This document shows positions 10,935 through 19,717 of a stretch of DNA of 64,000 nucleotides, piece by piece; position 1 is the stretch's first letter; each line of letters starts with the position of its first letter. Both the position numbers and the translations under genes were made by a program. The notes below the pieces were generated by a model that saw only the letters and a program-made list of their open reading frames with translations, made no database searches and was not told the DNA's origin. The DNA comes from Streptomyces sp. AC1-42W. Its GTDB lineage: Bacteria; Actinomycetota; Actinomycetes; Streptomycetales; Streptomycetaceae. Where the stretch lies: the NCBI RefSeq assembly GCF_003248355.1, contig NZ_QKWY01000002.1, positions 248,001 through 312,000 of the forward strand, given 5' to 3'.

Positions 10935-11010
10935 GCGGACGTAGCTCAGTTGGTAGAGCGCAACCTTGCCAAGGTTGAGGTCGCCAGTTCGAACCTGGTC
11001 GTCCGCTCCA
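10935..11010 (+). tRNA. tRNA-Gly(GCC), copy 1
   Basis: The acceptor GCGGACG pairs with CGTCCGC. The anticodon stem CAACC/GGTTG closes loop TTGCCAA, giving anticodon GCC. The discriminator is T and CCA is encoded (11008-11010). An identical copy lies at 14873. Confidence 0.97.
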
Positions 11011-11012
11011 GT

Positions 11013-11049
11013 GAAGAAGGCCCCGGTCATTTCGACCGGGGCCTTCTTC
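11013..11049 (+). terminator. Terminator after tRNA-Gly(GCC), copy 1
   Basis: A perfect 16-bp stem starting GAAGAAGGCCCCGGTC with loop ATTTC begins two bases after the tRNA CCA. Confidence 0.9.
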
Positions 11050-11157
11050 GTGCATTCATGCACACGGCCCCCGCGCGCCGTCGGCCATGACATTTGTCAT
11101 GCGGGGTGGTGACAGCCCGCACTGCCCCCGGCCTTCCGGCCGGGGGAATGTGGAGTC

Positions 11158-12102
11158 ATGACCAGCGACGACATGGCCCGTGAGTGCGTGATCCAGGCGG
11201 AGGACGTCCGCCGCCGCTACGACGGCGGCTTCGAGGCCGTGAGCGGCGTCTCGTTCTCGGTGGCGCGTGGCGAACTGTTCGCCCTGCTCGGGACGAACGG
11301 CGCCGGCAAGACCTCCACCGTCGAGCTGCTGGAGGGCCTGGACCGCCCCGACGGCGGCCGGGTCCAGGTCCTCGGTCACGACCCGTACGGCGAGCGCGCG
11401 GCGGTCCGCCCCCGCATCGGCGTGATGCTCCAGGAGGGCGGCTTCCCCTCGGAACTGACGGCCGCCGAGACGGTACGGATGTGGGCGGGCTGCACCAGCG
11501 GCTCCCGGCCGACCGCGGAGGCCCTGGAGCTGGTCGGCCTCGGCCACCGCGGCCGGGTCCGGGTCAAGCAGCTCTCGGGCGGTGAGCGGCGGCGGCTGGA
11601 CCTGGCGCTGGCCCTGCTCGGCCGGCCCGAGGTGCTCTTCCTGGACGAGCCGACGACCGGCCTGGACGCCGAGGGCCGCCGCGACACCTGGGCGCTGGTC
11701 CGCCGGCTCCAGGAGGAGGGCACCACGGTCCTGCTCACCACGCACTACCTGGAGGAGGCGGAGGCCCTCGCGGACCGGCTCGCGATCATGCACCGGGGCC
11801 GGATCGTCACGGCGGGTACCCCCGCCGAGGTGACGGCCGCCCGCCCCGCCCGCATCCGCTTCGAGCTGCCCGACGACGTACCGGCCGCGCGGCTGCCCCT
11901 GGACCTCCACGCCGCCGCCGAGGGCCGCCGGGTGGAGATCCGCACGTTCCGCCTCCAGGACTCCCTCGCCGAACTGCTGCGCTGGGCCGCCGAATCGGAC
12001 GTCGTGCTGCACAAGCTCGACGCGCGCGCGGCCTCGCTCGAAGAGGCGTTCCTCGACATCGCGAAGTCCGCCGCCGAAACCGAAGAGGTACCCGTTCCAT
12101 GA
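11158..12102 (+). CDS. ABC transporter ATP-binding protein (ABC-2 / drug export type)
   Basis: This is the ATPase of a two-component exporter. It has Walker A LLGTNGAGKTST (about residues 43-54), a Q-loop in MLQEGG, the signature LSGGERRRLDLA, Walker B VLFLDEPTTGLD and the H-loop LLTTHYLEEAE. The 314 residues and the C-terminal accessory part resemble DrrA-like and DesKR-linked exporters. Its stop overlaps the permease start by 4 bp. The downstream histidine kinase and response regulator lie in the same run, so the transporter and its sensor are probably one four-gene unit. Confidence 0.93.
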   Translation: MTSDDMARECVIQAEDVRRRYDGGFEAVSGVSFSVARGELFALLGTNGAGKTSTVELLEGLDRPDGGRVQVLGHDPYGERAAVRPRIGVMLQEGGFPSELTAAETVRMWAGCTSGSRPTAEALELVGLGHRGRVRVKQLSGGERRRLDLALALLGRPEVLFLDEPTTGLDAEGRRDTWALVRRLQEEGTTVLLTTHYLEEAEALADRLAIMHRGRIVTAGTPAEVTAARPARIRFELPDDVPAARLPLDLHAAAEGRRVEIRTFRLQDSLAELLRWAAESDVVLHKLDARAASLEEAFLDIAKSAAETEEVPVP

Positions 12103-12902
12103 CCACCGCGACCACCCCTGCGGCCGACACCGCCGCCCGCACCACGGCCCTCGGCCGGCTGACCGCCCTCGGGCGCGCCGAGCTGACGCTGCTCAGCCGG
12201 AACAGGACGGCGATCTTCGTCGCGCTGTTCGTGCCGGTGACCATGATCCTGGCCATGAGGTCGGCCTTCGAGAACATCGACCTGGACGGCACCGGCCTGT
12301 CCATGGCCGGGGCCGCGCTCATGGGCGGCGTCGGCATGGTGCTCATCCAGGCCGTCTACATGAACATGGTCGCCGCCTACGTCGCCCGGCGCGAGGAACT
12401 GGTCATGAAGCGGCTGCGCACCGGAGAGGTCAGGGACGGGGAGATCCTCGCCGGGACGGCCCTGCCCTCCGCCGCCCTCGCGCTGGCGCAGAGCGCGGTG
12501 ATCGTCGCCGCCGGCACGTTCTTCTTCGACCTCGGCGCCCCCGACCGCCCGGAACTGCTGCTGGGCGGGGTGCTGTTGGGCCTGGTGCTGCTGACGGCCC
12601 TGGCCGGGGTCACCTCGGTGGTCACCCGCACGGTGCAGACGGCCCAGCTGACGACCCTGCCGCTGTTCCTGATCTCGATGATGGGCTCGGGCGTCTTCGT
12701 CCCGCTGGACGTCTTCCCGGACCGGCTCGCGGCGTTCTGCGAATTCCTGCCCGTGACCGGCGTGATGACCCTGATCCGGGCCGGCTGGTTCGGCGTCCCC
12801 GAGGGCACCGATCTGCTGGGCGCCGCGCTGACCGGACTGGCCTGGACGGCACTGGCGGTGTTTGCTGTGCAGCGATGGTTCCGCTGGGACCCGCGACGCT
12901 GA
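12099..12902 (+). CDS. ABC-2 type transporter permease
   Basis: The 267-residue integral membrane protein has six predicted hydrophobic segments, including VALFVPVTMILAM, GGVGMVLIQAVYMNMVAAYV, LLLGGVLLGLVLLTALAGV and TLPLFLISMMGSGVFVPL. The motif before the last loop (LDVFPDRLAAFCEFLPVTGV) is typical of ABC2_membrane permeases. It overlaps the ATPase gene by 4 bp and is followed 14 bp later by the sensor kinase. The exported substrate cannot be read from sequence. Confidence 0.9.
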   Translation: MTTATTPAADTAARTTALGRLTALGRAELTLLSRNRTAIFVALFVPVTMILAMRSAFENIDLDGTGLSMAGAALMGGVGMVLIQAVYMNMVAAYVARREELVMKRLRTGEVRDGEILAGTALPSAALALAQSAVIVAAGTFFFDLGAPDRPELLLGGVLLGLVLLTALAGVTSVVTRTVQTAQLTTLPLFLISMMGSGVFVPLDVFPDRLAAFCEFLPVTGVMTLIRAGWFGVPEGTDLLGAALTGLAWTALAVFAVQRWFRWDPRR

Positions 12903-12916
12903 GAGGGAGGCGGGGC

Positions 12917-14242
12917 GTGATCCGCGTACAGGGCTGGCGCCGCAGCTGGCAGGAACGCAACAAAATGGAGCGGATCGACCTCTACTCGCGGTTCACCATC
13001 TCCGCGTTGCCCTGGTTCTTCGCCCTGGCCTGGCAGGGGGTGCCCTTCCACTCGGACATCCGCCACGAACCGCTCCCGCTGGCCCTGGGGGTGGCGCTGC
13101 TCCTGGCGAGCCTGGCGCAGTGCCTGCTGAGCAACCGCAACCTCCCCGCCTCCTACGAGCACTACCTCGGCGTCTCCGTCTTCCCGGTGCGGCGCCTGCT
13201 CGCCCCGGTGGCGCTTCTGCTGCTGGCCATCGGGCTGCTGGCGGCGCTGGCCGGGGTGGACGGGGTGAACGGCGCCGGGCTGCTGCTCATGGCGCTGAAC
13301 GCCCCGATGGCCCTCGTGATCACCCGGGTGCTGCTGGTACCGGTCCGCCGCTTCCTGATCGAGTCGCTCGGCCTCACCGCCCTGATCACCGGGGCCCTCG
13401 CCGCGGCCGGGGTGCGGGACGGCACGCTGGCCGCCGTGGTGCCGTGCAGCCTCTTCGGCTGTGTGCTGGTGCTGATCTCGGTGCGGCCCAGCGCCTGGAG
13501 CATGAGCGTGATGTGGCAGGCGGAGGAGGCGCGGGACGTGCAGGCCAGGCTCGCCGTCGCCGAGGAACGGCTGCGGTTCGGCCGGGACATGCACGACGTG
13601 CTGGGCCGCAACCTCGCGGTGATCGCCCTCAAGAGCGAACTCGCGGTGGAGCTGGCGCAGCGCGGCCGGCCGGAGGCGGTGGACCAGATGGTCGAGGTGC
13701 AGCGGATAGCGCGGGCCTCCCAGCAGGAGGTGCGCGATGTGGTGCGCGGCTACCGCGAGGCCGACCTCACCACCGAACTGGCCGGTGCCAAGGGCGTGCT
13801 GAACGCGGCCGGCATCGAGTGCACGGTGACCGGCGACGGCGGGGAGCGGCTGCCCGCGCCCGTCCAGTCGGCGCTCGGCTGGGTGGTCCGGGAGGCGGCG
13901 ACCAATGTGCTGCGCCACGGCGACCCGCGCGCGTGCGTGATCCGGGTGACCACGACGACGGACGCCGCGGTGCTCCGGGTGGAGAACGACGGGGCGGCGG
14001 CCGCCGCCGCTCCCGCGTCGGGCACCCCCGGCTCCGGGCTGGCCGGCCTCCGGGAACGGCTCGGCGCGCTGGACGGCACGCTGGAGGCGGGGCTCGCGAA
14101 GAACGGCCGCTTCCATCTGACCGCCAGCATCCCGCTGACCAAGGCGGAGGGCTGCCGCAAGCGGGGAATGCCGCCGGGGACCACGGTGGCCCCCGGCGTG
14201 ATCGTGGGGCCGGGACGCGGCCTGCTGGAAGGAAGACGATGA
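12917..14242 (+). CDS. Sensor histidine kinase (DesK/NarL-type, HisKA_3)
   Basis: This 441-residue membrane sensor starts at a GTG preceded by GGGAGG. Four to six hydrophobic segments fill residues 20-190 with no large extracytoplasmic domain, so the signal is probably sensed in the membrane. The HisKA_3 box is RFGRDMHDVLGRNLAVIALK with His226 the phospho-acceptor. The ATPase domain has VVREAATNVLRHGD (N box) and GSGLAGLRERLGALDGTLEA (G2). It overlaps the response regulator by 4 bp. Linked to the ABC transporter, it likely responds to membrane or envelope stress, as DesK-like kinases do. Confidence 0.93.
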   Translation: MIRVQGWRRSWQERNKMERIDLYSRFTISALPWFFALAWQGVPFHSDIRHEPLPLALGVALLLASLAQCLLSNRNLPASYEHYLGVSVFPVRRLLAPVALLLLAIGLLAALAGVDGVNGAGLLLMALNAPMALVITRVLLVPVRRFLIESLGLTALITGALAAAGVRDGTLAAVVPCSLFGCVLVLISVRPSAWSMSVMWQAEEARDVQARLAVAEERLRFGRDMHDVLGRNLAVIALKSELAVELAQRGRPEAVDQMVEVQRIARASQQEVRDVVRGYREADLTTELAGAKGVLNAAGIECTVTGDGGERLPAPVQSALGWVVREAATNVLRHGDPRACVIRVTTTTDAAVLRVENDGAAAAAAPASGTPGSGLAGLRERLGALDGTLEAGLAKNGRFHLTASIPLTKAEGCRKRGMPPGTTVAPGVIVGPGRGLLEGRR

Positions 14243-14850
14243 CCGCGGTACGGGTGCTGCTCGCCGACGACGAGCATCTGATCCGGGGCGCGCTGGCCGC
14301 CCTCCTCGCGATGGAGGAGGACCTGGTGGTGGTCGCGGAGGCGGCGACGGGGCCGGAGGCGCTGGCCATGGCCCGGGCGCACCGGCCGGACGTGGCGGTG
14401 CTGGACCTGGAGATGCCGGAGGCGGACGGTGTGAGCGTGGCCACATCGCTGCGGGCCGAACTCCCGGACTGCCGCACGATGATCGTGACCAGCCACGGCC
14501 GGCCCGGCCATCTCAAGCGGGCCCTCGCGGCGGGTGTGCGGGCCTTCGTCCCGAAGACCGTCAGCGCCCGCCAGCTGGCCGGCATCATCCGCACCGTGCA
14601 CGCCGGAAACCGCTATGTGGACCCGGAGTTGGCGGCGGACGCCATCGCCGCCGGGGACTCGCCGCTGACCGTGCGCGAGACCGAGGTGCTGGAGCTGGCG
14701 GCCGACGGGGCGCCGGTCGCGGAGATCGCCGAACGGGCCTCGCTGTCGCAGGGGACCGTACGCAACTACCTGTCCGCGGCGGCCACGAAGCTCGGGGCCG
14801 AGAACCGTCATGCGGCGGTGCGTCTCGCACGGCAGCGGGGTTGGGTATAG
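14239..14850 (+). CDS. Response regulator, NarL/FixJ family
   Basis: The 203-residue protein has an N-terminal receiver (LLADDEHLIRGALAALLAME, phospho-acceptor Asp56 in VAVLDLEMPEADG, Lys in FVPKTVSA) and a C-terminal LuxR-type helix-turn-helix (SPLTVRETEVLELAADGA then SLSQGTVRNYLSAAATKLG). It is translationally coupled to the histidine kinase and most likely controls the upstream exporter operon. The stop lies only 22 bp before the second tRNA-Gly(GCC), so that tRNA's promoter must overlap the 3' end of this gene. Confidence 0.94.
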   Translation: MTAVRVLLADDEHLIRGALAALLAMEEDLVVVAEAATGPEALAMARAHRPDVAVLDLEMPEADGVSVATSLRAELPDCRTMIVTSHGRPGHLKRALAAGVRAFVPKTVSARQLAGIIRTVHAGNRYVDPELAADAIAAGDSPLTVRETEVLELAADGAPVAEIAERASLSQGTVRNYLSAAATKLGAENRHAAVRLARQRGWV

Positions 14851-14872
14851 TAGGTCTCGCGCTTCGGCGCTT

Positions 14873-14948
14873 GCGGACGTAGCTCAGTTGGTAGAGCGCA
14901 ACCTTGCCAAGGTTGAGGTCGCCAGTTCGAACCTGGTCGTCCGCTCCA
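14873..14948 (+). tRNA. tRNA-Gly(GCC), copy 2
   Basis: It is identical to the tRNA at 10935-11010, including the encoded CCA. TATAGT (14846-14851), at the very end of the response regulator gene, is a plausible -10 element. Confidence 0.97.
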
Positions 14949-14950
14949 GT

Positions 14951-14987
14951 GAAGAAGGCCCCGGTCATTTCGACCGGGGCCTTCTTC
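14951..14987. terminator. Terminator after tRNA-Gly(GCC), copy 2
   Basis: It has the same 16-bp stem as copy 1. It also faces the end of the convergent purC and may serve both directions. Confidence 0.88.
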
Positions 14988-15060
14988 GTGTCCGTACATC
15001 CCCGGCGGGAGTCCTCGCCGGCCGGGGCCCGGTCCGGGTCCGGCCGGCGAGGTGTCGCTC

Positions 15061-15975
15061 CTACTGCCAGGGGGTGCCGGTGAGCAGCTCGTACGCCTCC
15101 ACGTACTTGGCGCGCGTCGCGTCCACGACCTCCTGGGGCAGGGCCGGGGGCGGCTGCTCGCTCCTGCGGTCCCAGCCGGAGGCCGGCGAGGTCAGCCAGT
15201 CGCGGACGAACTGCTTGTCGTAGGACGGCTGGGCGTGGCCCGGCTCCCAGGAGGCGGCCGGCCAGAAGCGGGAGGAGTCCGGGGTCAGGACCTCGTCGGC
15301 GAGGGTCAGTTGCTCGCCGACGTCCGCGGTGGGCGCGTAGCCGAACTCGAACTTGGTGTCCGCGAGGATGATCCCGCGCTCGCGCGCGATGTCGCGGGCC
15401 CTGCCGTACACGTCCAGGGTGGTCCGGCGCAGCGCGGCGGCGGTCTCCGTGCCGACCTGGCGGACCACCTCCTCGTAGCTCACGTTCTCGTCGTGGTCAC
15501 CGACGGCGGCCTTGGTGGCGGGCGTGAAGATCGCGCCCGGCAGCTCGGAGCCGTCCACCAGGCCGTCCGGCAGGCCGATGCCGCAGACGGTGCGCGAGGC
15601 GTCGTACTCCAGCAGGCCGGAGCCCGTGAGGTAGCCGCGGGCGACGCACTCGACCGGGACCATCCGCAGCGACGTACAGATCATCGTGCGCCCGGCCCAG
15701 TCCTCGGGCGCCCCGGCGGGCACCTCGGTGGACAGCACATGGTTGGGCACCAGGTCGGCGAGCTGGTCGAACCACCACATCGACAGCCGGGTCAGGACGC
15801 GGCCCTTGTCCGGGATCTCGGTCGGCAGCACCCAGTCGTACGCGGAGATCCGGTCACTGGCGACCATGACGAGGTCACCGGCCTCGTTCCGGTACAGGTC
15901 GCGTACCTTGCCGGTGTGCAGGTGGGTGAGTCCCGGTACCTGCACGGGCTCGGGCTTTTCTACGAATCCGGACAC
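15061..15975 (-). CDS. purC: Phosphoribosylaminoimidazole-succinocarboxamide synthase (SAICAR synthetase)
   Basis: PurC ligates aspartate to CAIR with ATP. The protein (304 residues) opens with GLTHLHTGKVRDLYRNEAGD, the conserved ATP-binding glycine/lysine segment, and contains VASDRISAYDWVLPTEIPDKG, VPVECVARGYLTGSG and LADTKFEFGYAP. I chose the GTG at 15975 because GGAGG lies five bases upstream. It is the single-domain form found in actinobacteria and yeast. The next minus-strand gene upstream is separated by 116 bp. Confidence 0.96.
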   Translation of the reverse strand: MSGFVEKPEPVQVPGLTHLHTGKVRDLYRNEAGDLVMVASDRISAYDWVLPTEIPDKGRVLTRLSMWWFDQLADLVPNHVLSTEVPAGAPEDWAGRTMICTSLRMVPVECVARGYLTGSGLLEYDASRTVCGIGLPDGLVDGSELPGAIFTPATKAAVGDHDENVSYEEVVRQVGTETAAALRRTTLDVYGRARDIARERGIILADTKFEFGYAPTADVGEQLTLADEVLTPDSSRFWPAASWEPGHAQPSYDKQFVRDWLTSPASGWDRRSEQPPPALPQEVVDATRAKYVEAYELLTGTPWQ

Positions 15976-16091
15976 GCTGCCTCCGCGTAGGTTGATCCAG
16001 GAACGGTTCCGATTCTCCCGTATCCGGGAACGCCCGGCTGCGGAGGGGTGCCGACCGGGTGGCCCGGCGACCCGCTGCGGAACGCCCGCGC

Positions 16092-17552
16092 TCAGGCCCG
16101 CTTGCAGATCCGGTCGAGCAGATTGGCGGTGGCCCGCTGGATGCGCGCGTCCACATGGCCGGGCCGGTCCAGCGCCGGGGACCAGGCGAAGGTGCCCGAG
16201 GCGAAGACGAGCGCGCCGGACGGGGCCCGGTACAGCGAGGTCTCCTGGTACCGCAGCACGCCCTCGCCGTCCTGGTACGGGGAGTGGGCGAGCAGGATGC
16301 GGTTGTCGTGCTCGGGCAGCGTGGTGCGCGGGAAGTAGCGGTCGGCCTCGCCCGCCACCAGGCCCGCGATCTCGTCGCCCTCGCCGGCGCCCGTGGCGTC
16401 CCACAGCCAGTGGTTCGCGTTCCGCACGACCATCGGATGCGGTTCGGGTACCCGGCCCGCGTACTGGATGCCGAGCAGCTGCTGCTCCGGGCGGTCGATC
16501 TCCCGCCACAGCGCGGGCTTGCCGGGGCCCCGGCGCTTGCGGCAGGTCAGCAGCCGGTCGGGCACCCCGGACGCCGAGGGTTTGAGGCCGACCTGCCAGT
16601 ACATGGTGTTGGCGGAGAGGTGGACGAGCGAGGTGCCGTGGTCGCGGGCGCGCTCCGCCGTACGGCGCATGGGCACCGACCAGTACTCGTCGTGGCCGGG
16701 GAAGACCAGGCCCCGGTAGCGCGTCGGGTCCACCCGGCCCGCGTGCAGGTCGCGGGTGTCGGCGTAGGCGAGGTCGTAGCCGTAGCGCTCGGCCCAGCGG
16801 ATGAAGTCGTACGCGTGTCCCACGTGCAGCGGGAGGCCGGCGCCGGCGTAGGGGCGGTCGAACGAGACGGTGACCGCCGCGTCCTCCTCGCCGAGCAGCC
16901 GGCCCTCCTCGTCCCAGGCGTGGTAGAGGCTGGCGCCGGTCCGGCCGTCCTCCGGGTAGAGGTTGTACGCCTGCCAGGTGACGTCCGGGAGCACCAGCAG
17001 CAGGTCGGCCGGGTGGTCGTCGCGGATGGTGAACGGGATGTGGGAGCGGTAGCCGTCGAGCGTCGTGAGCACGGCGACGTACGCGCCGATCGACCAGTAG
17101 GACGGGATCTGCAACCGCCAGGACAGCCACCAGTGGTGGCAGGAGACCGTGCGGTCGGCGGTGAGCGGGGCCGGCTGGACGATGCCGGAGAGCCGGGGGC
17201 TCGTGGTGATCTTCGAGGCGCCGTCGCCCCCGTAGTGGCCGATCCGGTAGACGTCCACGGTGAACTGCTGGGGCGGGTCCACCGTGATGTGGAAGTCGAT
17301 CGCCTCACCGGGGGCGGCGGCTCCGGTGGAGGTGAAGCCCTTGATCTGCCGGTGCACGTCGTCGGCGGTGCGCGTGCCGCCGTCCGTGGAGCGGTGCAGG
17401 GTGGGGTCCGCGTACCAGGGCACGATCTGCCCGGTGTCGTCGAAGTAGTTCTCGCTGCCGCGCAGCCAGGGCAGCGGGCCCTGGCCGAAAGGATCGGTCA
17501 CGGCGTGCGCCAAGGCACCCGATTCCCACCGACGGATCTGTTCCGCCCCCAT
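16092..17552 (-). CDS. N,N-dimethylformamidase beta-subunit-like domain protein
   Basis: The 486-residue protein matches the large-subunit domain of N,N-dimethylformamidase-like proteins. Its central and C-terminal parts contain LLVLPDVTWQAYNLYPEDG, AYDFIRWAERYGYDL and GLVFPGHDEYWSVPMR, which follow a glutamine-amidotransferase-like fold in this family. The ATG at 17552 is preceded by GGAGGGGGAG. There is no signal peptide or membrane segment. The true substrate is unknown and the dimethylformamidase small subunit is absent nearby, so actual amidase activity on dimethylformamide is doubtful. In Streptomyces a protein of this type commonly lies between purC and purD. Confidence 0.75.
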   Translation of the reverse strand: MGAEQIRRWESGALAHAVTDPFGQGPLPWLRGSENYFDDTGQIVPWYADPTLHRSTDGGTRTADDVHRQIKGFTSTGAAAPGEAIDFHITVDPPQQFTVDVYRIGHYGGDGASKITTSPRLSGIVQPAPLTADRTVSCHHWWLSWRLQIPSYWSIGAYVAVLTTLDGYRSHIPFTIRDDHPADLLLVLPDVTWQAYNLYPEDGRTGASLYHAWDEEGRLLGEEDAAVTVSFDRPYAGAGLPLHVGHAYDFIRWAERYGYDLAYADTRDLHAGRVDPTRYRGLVFPGHDEYWSVPMRRTAERARDHGTSLVHLSANTMYWQVGLKPSASGVPDRLLTCRKRRGPGKPALWREIDRPEQQLLGIQYAGRVPEPHPMVVRNANHWLWDATGAGEGDEIAGLVAGEADRYFPRTTLPEHDNRILLAHSPYQDGEGVLRYQETSLYRAPSGALVFASGTFAWSPALDRPGHVDARIQRATANLLDRICKRA

Positions 17553-17725
17553 GACGCTCCCCCTCCCTCGCAACCCCCGGAACAACAGTGACGCGCCGGC
17601 AGTCGGCGCCGTTCCCCAGCACATCACATAACGCACGCACTCCGTCACCGTTCGTCGCGAATTGACGTTTAACGGAACTCGATGCTCCGGTTACGTCCGT
17701 TCCGTGCCGGTGGCGACCGGTCGGG

Positions 17726-19717
17726 TCAGACCAGGCGTACGGGCTTGTCGACGCGTACGCCGACCGCGTCCAGCCAGGACCGCAGCGGGCCCGCGTCACC
17801 GTCCTCGATCAGGCTGAGCACCGGGCTCCCCAGATCCGCCCCGCGCTCCCCGCCGACGAGCAGCGCGGGCCCGTCGAGCCAGTCGAGCCCGGGGGCGGCC
17901 CCCGCCGTGTCCACGGCGGCACAGCAGACCATCGCCGCGACGTGGTCGACGAGCAGGTCGATCCCGGTACGGGGCGGCTGCAGCGGGAAGAGGGGGAGGG
18001 GGTCGGGGCCCCAGGGGGCGAGAAGGTCCTCGCGGGCGGGATGGTGGGCGGGGGCCGTGGAGCCGTTCGCGGGGGCCGTGGAGCCGCCGGGGGCACTCGG
18101 GGTGGGGGTGCTCGGAGTGGGGGCACTCGGGGCGGGGGCGCTCGCGCCGGAGTGCGCCTCCGCGCTGTGCGCGTCCGTACCGGCGTGCACGGCGTGGCCG
18201 TGAGCCCCCTCCGCGCTGTGGGCTCCGGCGTGCGTGGGCGCGTCCGCGCCGGTGGGGGCGCTCTGTACGGGGGCGTCCTGTACGGGGGCGCTCTGTACGG
18301 GGGCGTCCTGTACGGGGGCGTCCTGTACGGGGGCGCTCTGTACGGGGGCGCTCTGTACCGGGGCAGCGGCCCCGGTAGCGCCGGGCCGGGGCGTACCGGG
18401 CCCGTCCGCTCCCCGGGCTCCCGCCCGGTCCGCCGCCTCCTCGCGGGCCAGTGCCGCGGTGATCCCGGCCGCCAGCGCCTCGCCGCCGCTCTCCGCCGCC
18501 TCCAGGTGGTCGACGACGCGGGCCAGGGTGGGCACTCCGTCGTCGCCCAGGGCGTCCAGGACCCGGTGCAGACGGGCCGCCTCGGAGCGCCACTTCCGGT
18601 CGACCACCTCGTCCGGGTACTGCTGCCAGTCCACCGGCGCCCAGTCGGCGCCCGCCCCGGCGGGGCCGCCGTGGAACAGCCGGGCCGCCAGCAGGGAGAC
18701 CGCCTCGTCGGCCGCGCCGGGCTCCTCCAGGAGGTCGCAGGCGGGGCGCTCGCCGAGCCGGGAGGCGTACCCCTCGGCCAGCCGGTCGCGGCGGGACAGC
18801 TCGGTGAGGGCGCAGACGACACCCGCGTCCAGCTGCGAGGGCCAGCGGCCCATCCGCCAGGCGGGCAGCGCGACCCGGGTGAGCAGCCGGTCCCAGCCGG
18901 CGTAGGCGAGGCCGACCTGCTCCTGCGCGACGATCCGCACCCCGTAGTCCACCGCCTGGGCGCGCGTGGAGGCGGCGGCGGCCACGCCCCGCTCCATCTC
19001 GGCGGCATGGCCGCGGCAGCTGCGCAGCAGCATCCGGGCGATCCGGCCGACGAAGGCGCGCGGCAGCCGCAGCACCCGGCCCACCGGGCCCCGGCCGGGG
19101 GCGGCCGCGTCCGCGACGGCCCCGTCGAGGCCCCGGACGAAGCGCCGGGCGGCGGCTATGTCGGGGTGGGCGGACGAGCTCGTCCCCGCGACGACCGGGG
19201 CGAGGACCGCGCGCAGCTCGCCCACCCGCATCCACCACAGGAACGGCGACCCGATGACCAGCACCGGGGCCGCCTCGGCCCGCCCGGCGGAGCCACCGCC
19301 CGGCGGGCGCGCCCGGTCCTCCAGCCAGCTGTCGCAGTCGGGCGTGAGCGCTATCGCGGCGGGCGCGGGCACATCGAGCCGGTCCGCGAGCTCACGGACC
19401 AGGCGGTAGAGGTCGGGGGCCGCCGTCTCGCTCAGCGGAACGGTCGGGCTGACCGCGGGCTTCGCCCGCGCGACCGCGACCGCGACGGCCGCCGCGATCA
19501 GCAGGACGACGAGCGCGCAGGCGGCCACCGCCCAGCGGGCCGCGTCCCAGCCGTCGCCGCTCGCGAAACCCCGCGCCCCGGCGGCGAACAGCACCACGGC
19601 CAGCGCCGCGGGCAGCAGCGCGGCCGCTGTCGCCCTGCCGCGAATGCGCAGCAGGGCGAGCGCCCGGACCCGCGCCGCACGCGCGCCCGGCTCCTCACCC
19701 GTACCGGTACCGGACAT
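17726..19717 (-). CDS. Membrane protein resembling an M48/M56-type peptidase with a degenerate active site
   Basis: The 663-residue protein has two N-terminal membrane helices (about residues 31-50 and 62-84), then APDLYRLVRELADRLDVPAP and APVLVIGSPFLWWMRVGELR (to about 169). This is how M48-type peptidases lead into their HExxH helix. Where HExxH should be, residues 172-184 read APVVAGTSSSAHP, so the zinc site is missing. A middle region is extremely rich in Pro, Ala, Gly and Thr and includes seven PVQ(S/D)A pentapeptides encoded by 15-bp repeats at 18254-18358. The C-terminal 90 residues look globular. It is likely a non-catalytic scaffold or regulator; the resemblance is by motif order only. 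Confidence 0.55.
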   Translation of the reverse strand: MSGTGTGEEPGARAARVRALALLRIRGRATAAALLPAALAVVLFAAGARGFASGDGWDAARWAVAACALVVLLIAAAVAVAVARAKPAVSPTVPLSETAAPDLYRLVRELADRLDVPAPAAIALTPDCDSWLEDRARPPGGGSAGRAEAAPVLVIGSPFLWWMRVGELRAVLAPVVAGTSSSAHPDIAAARRFVRGLDGAVADAAAPGRGPVGRVLRLPRAFVGRIARMLLRSCRGHAAEMERGVAAAASTRAQAVDYGVRIVAQEQVGLAYAGWDRLLTRVALPAWRMGRWPSQLDAGVVCALTELSRRDRLAEGYASRLGERPACDLLEEPGAADEAVSLLAARLFHGGPAGAGADWAPVDWQQYPDEVVDRKWRSEAARLHRVLDALGDDGVPTLARVVDHLEAAESGGEALAAGITAALAREEAADRAGARGADGPGTPRPGATGAAAPVQSAPVQSAPVQDAPVQDAPVQSAPVQDAPVQSAPTGADAPTHAGAHSAEGAHGHAVHAGTDAHSAEAHSGASAPAPSAPTPSTPTPSAPGGSTAPANGSTAPAHHPAREDLLAPWGPDPLPLFPLQPPRTGIDLLVDHVAAMVCCAAVDTAGAAPGLDWLDGPALLVGGERGADLGSPVLSLIEDGDAGPLRSWLDAVGVRVDKPVRLV
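18254..18358. repeat. Seven tandem 15-bp repeats inside the M48-like gene
   Basis: The unit GGGGGCGYYCTGTAC occurs seven times with only the CT/TC position changing. Read on the minus strand it encodes PVQ(S/D)A pentapeptides. The length is a multiple of three, so unit gain or loss would keep the frame. Confidence 0.95.

Larger units (their letters stand above)
10934..11052 (+). repeat. 119-bp perfect direct repeat, copy 1 (tRNA-Gly(GCC) plus terminator)
   Basis: This block, covering the whole tRNA-Gly(GCC) gene, its CCA and its terminator, is repeated without a mismatch at 14872-14990. Flanks outside the block differ. The two copies bracket the ABC transporter and two-component genes. Confidence 0.95.
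14872..14990 (+). repeat. 119-bp perfect direct repeat, copy 2 (tRNA-Gly(GCC) plus terminator)
   Basis: It is identical base for base to 10934-11052. The four genes between the copies form a closed functional unit. Confidence 0.95.

Noticed and set aside
18254-18358. A CRISPR-like repeat array
   Set aside because: The 15-bp units are contiguous without spacers and encode an in-frame pentapeptide repeat inside a gene. There are no cas genes.
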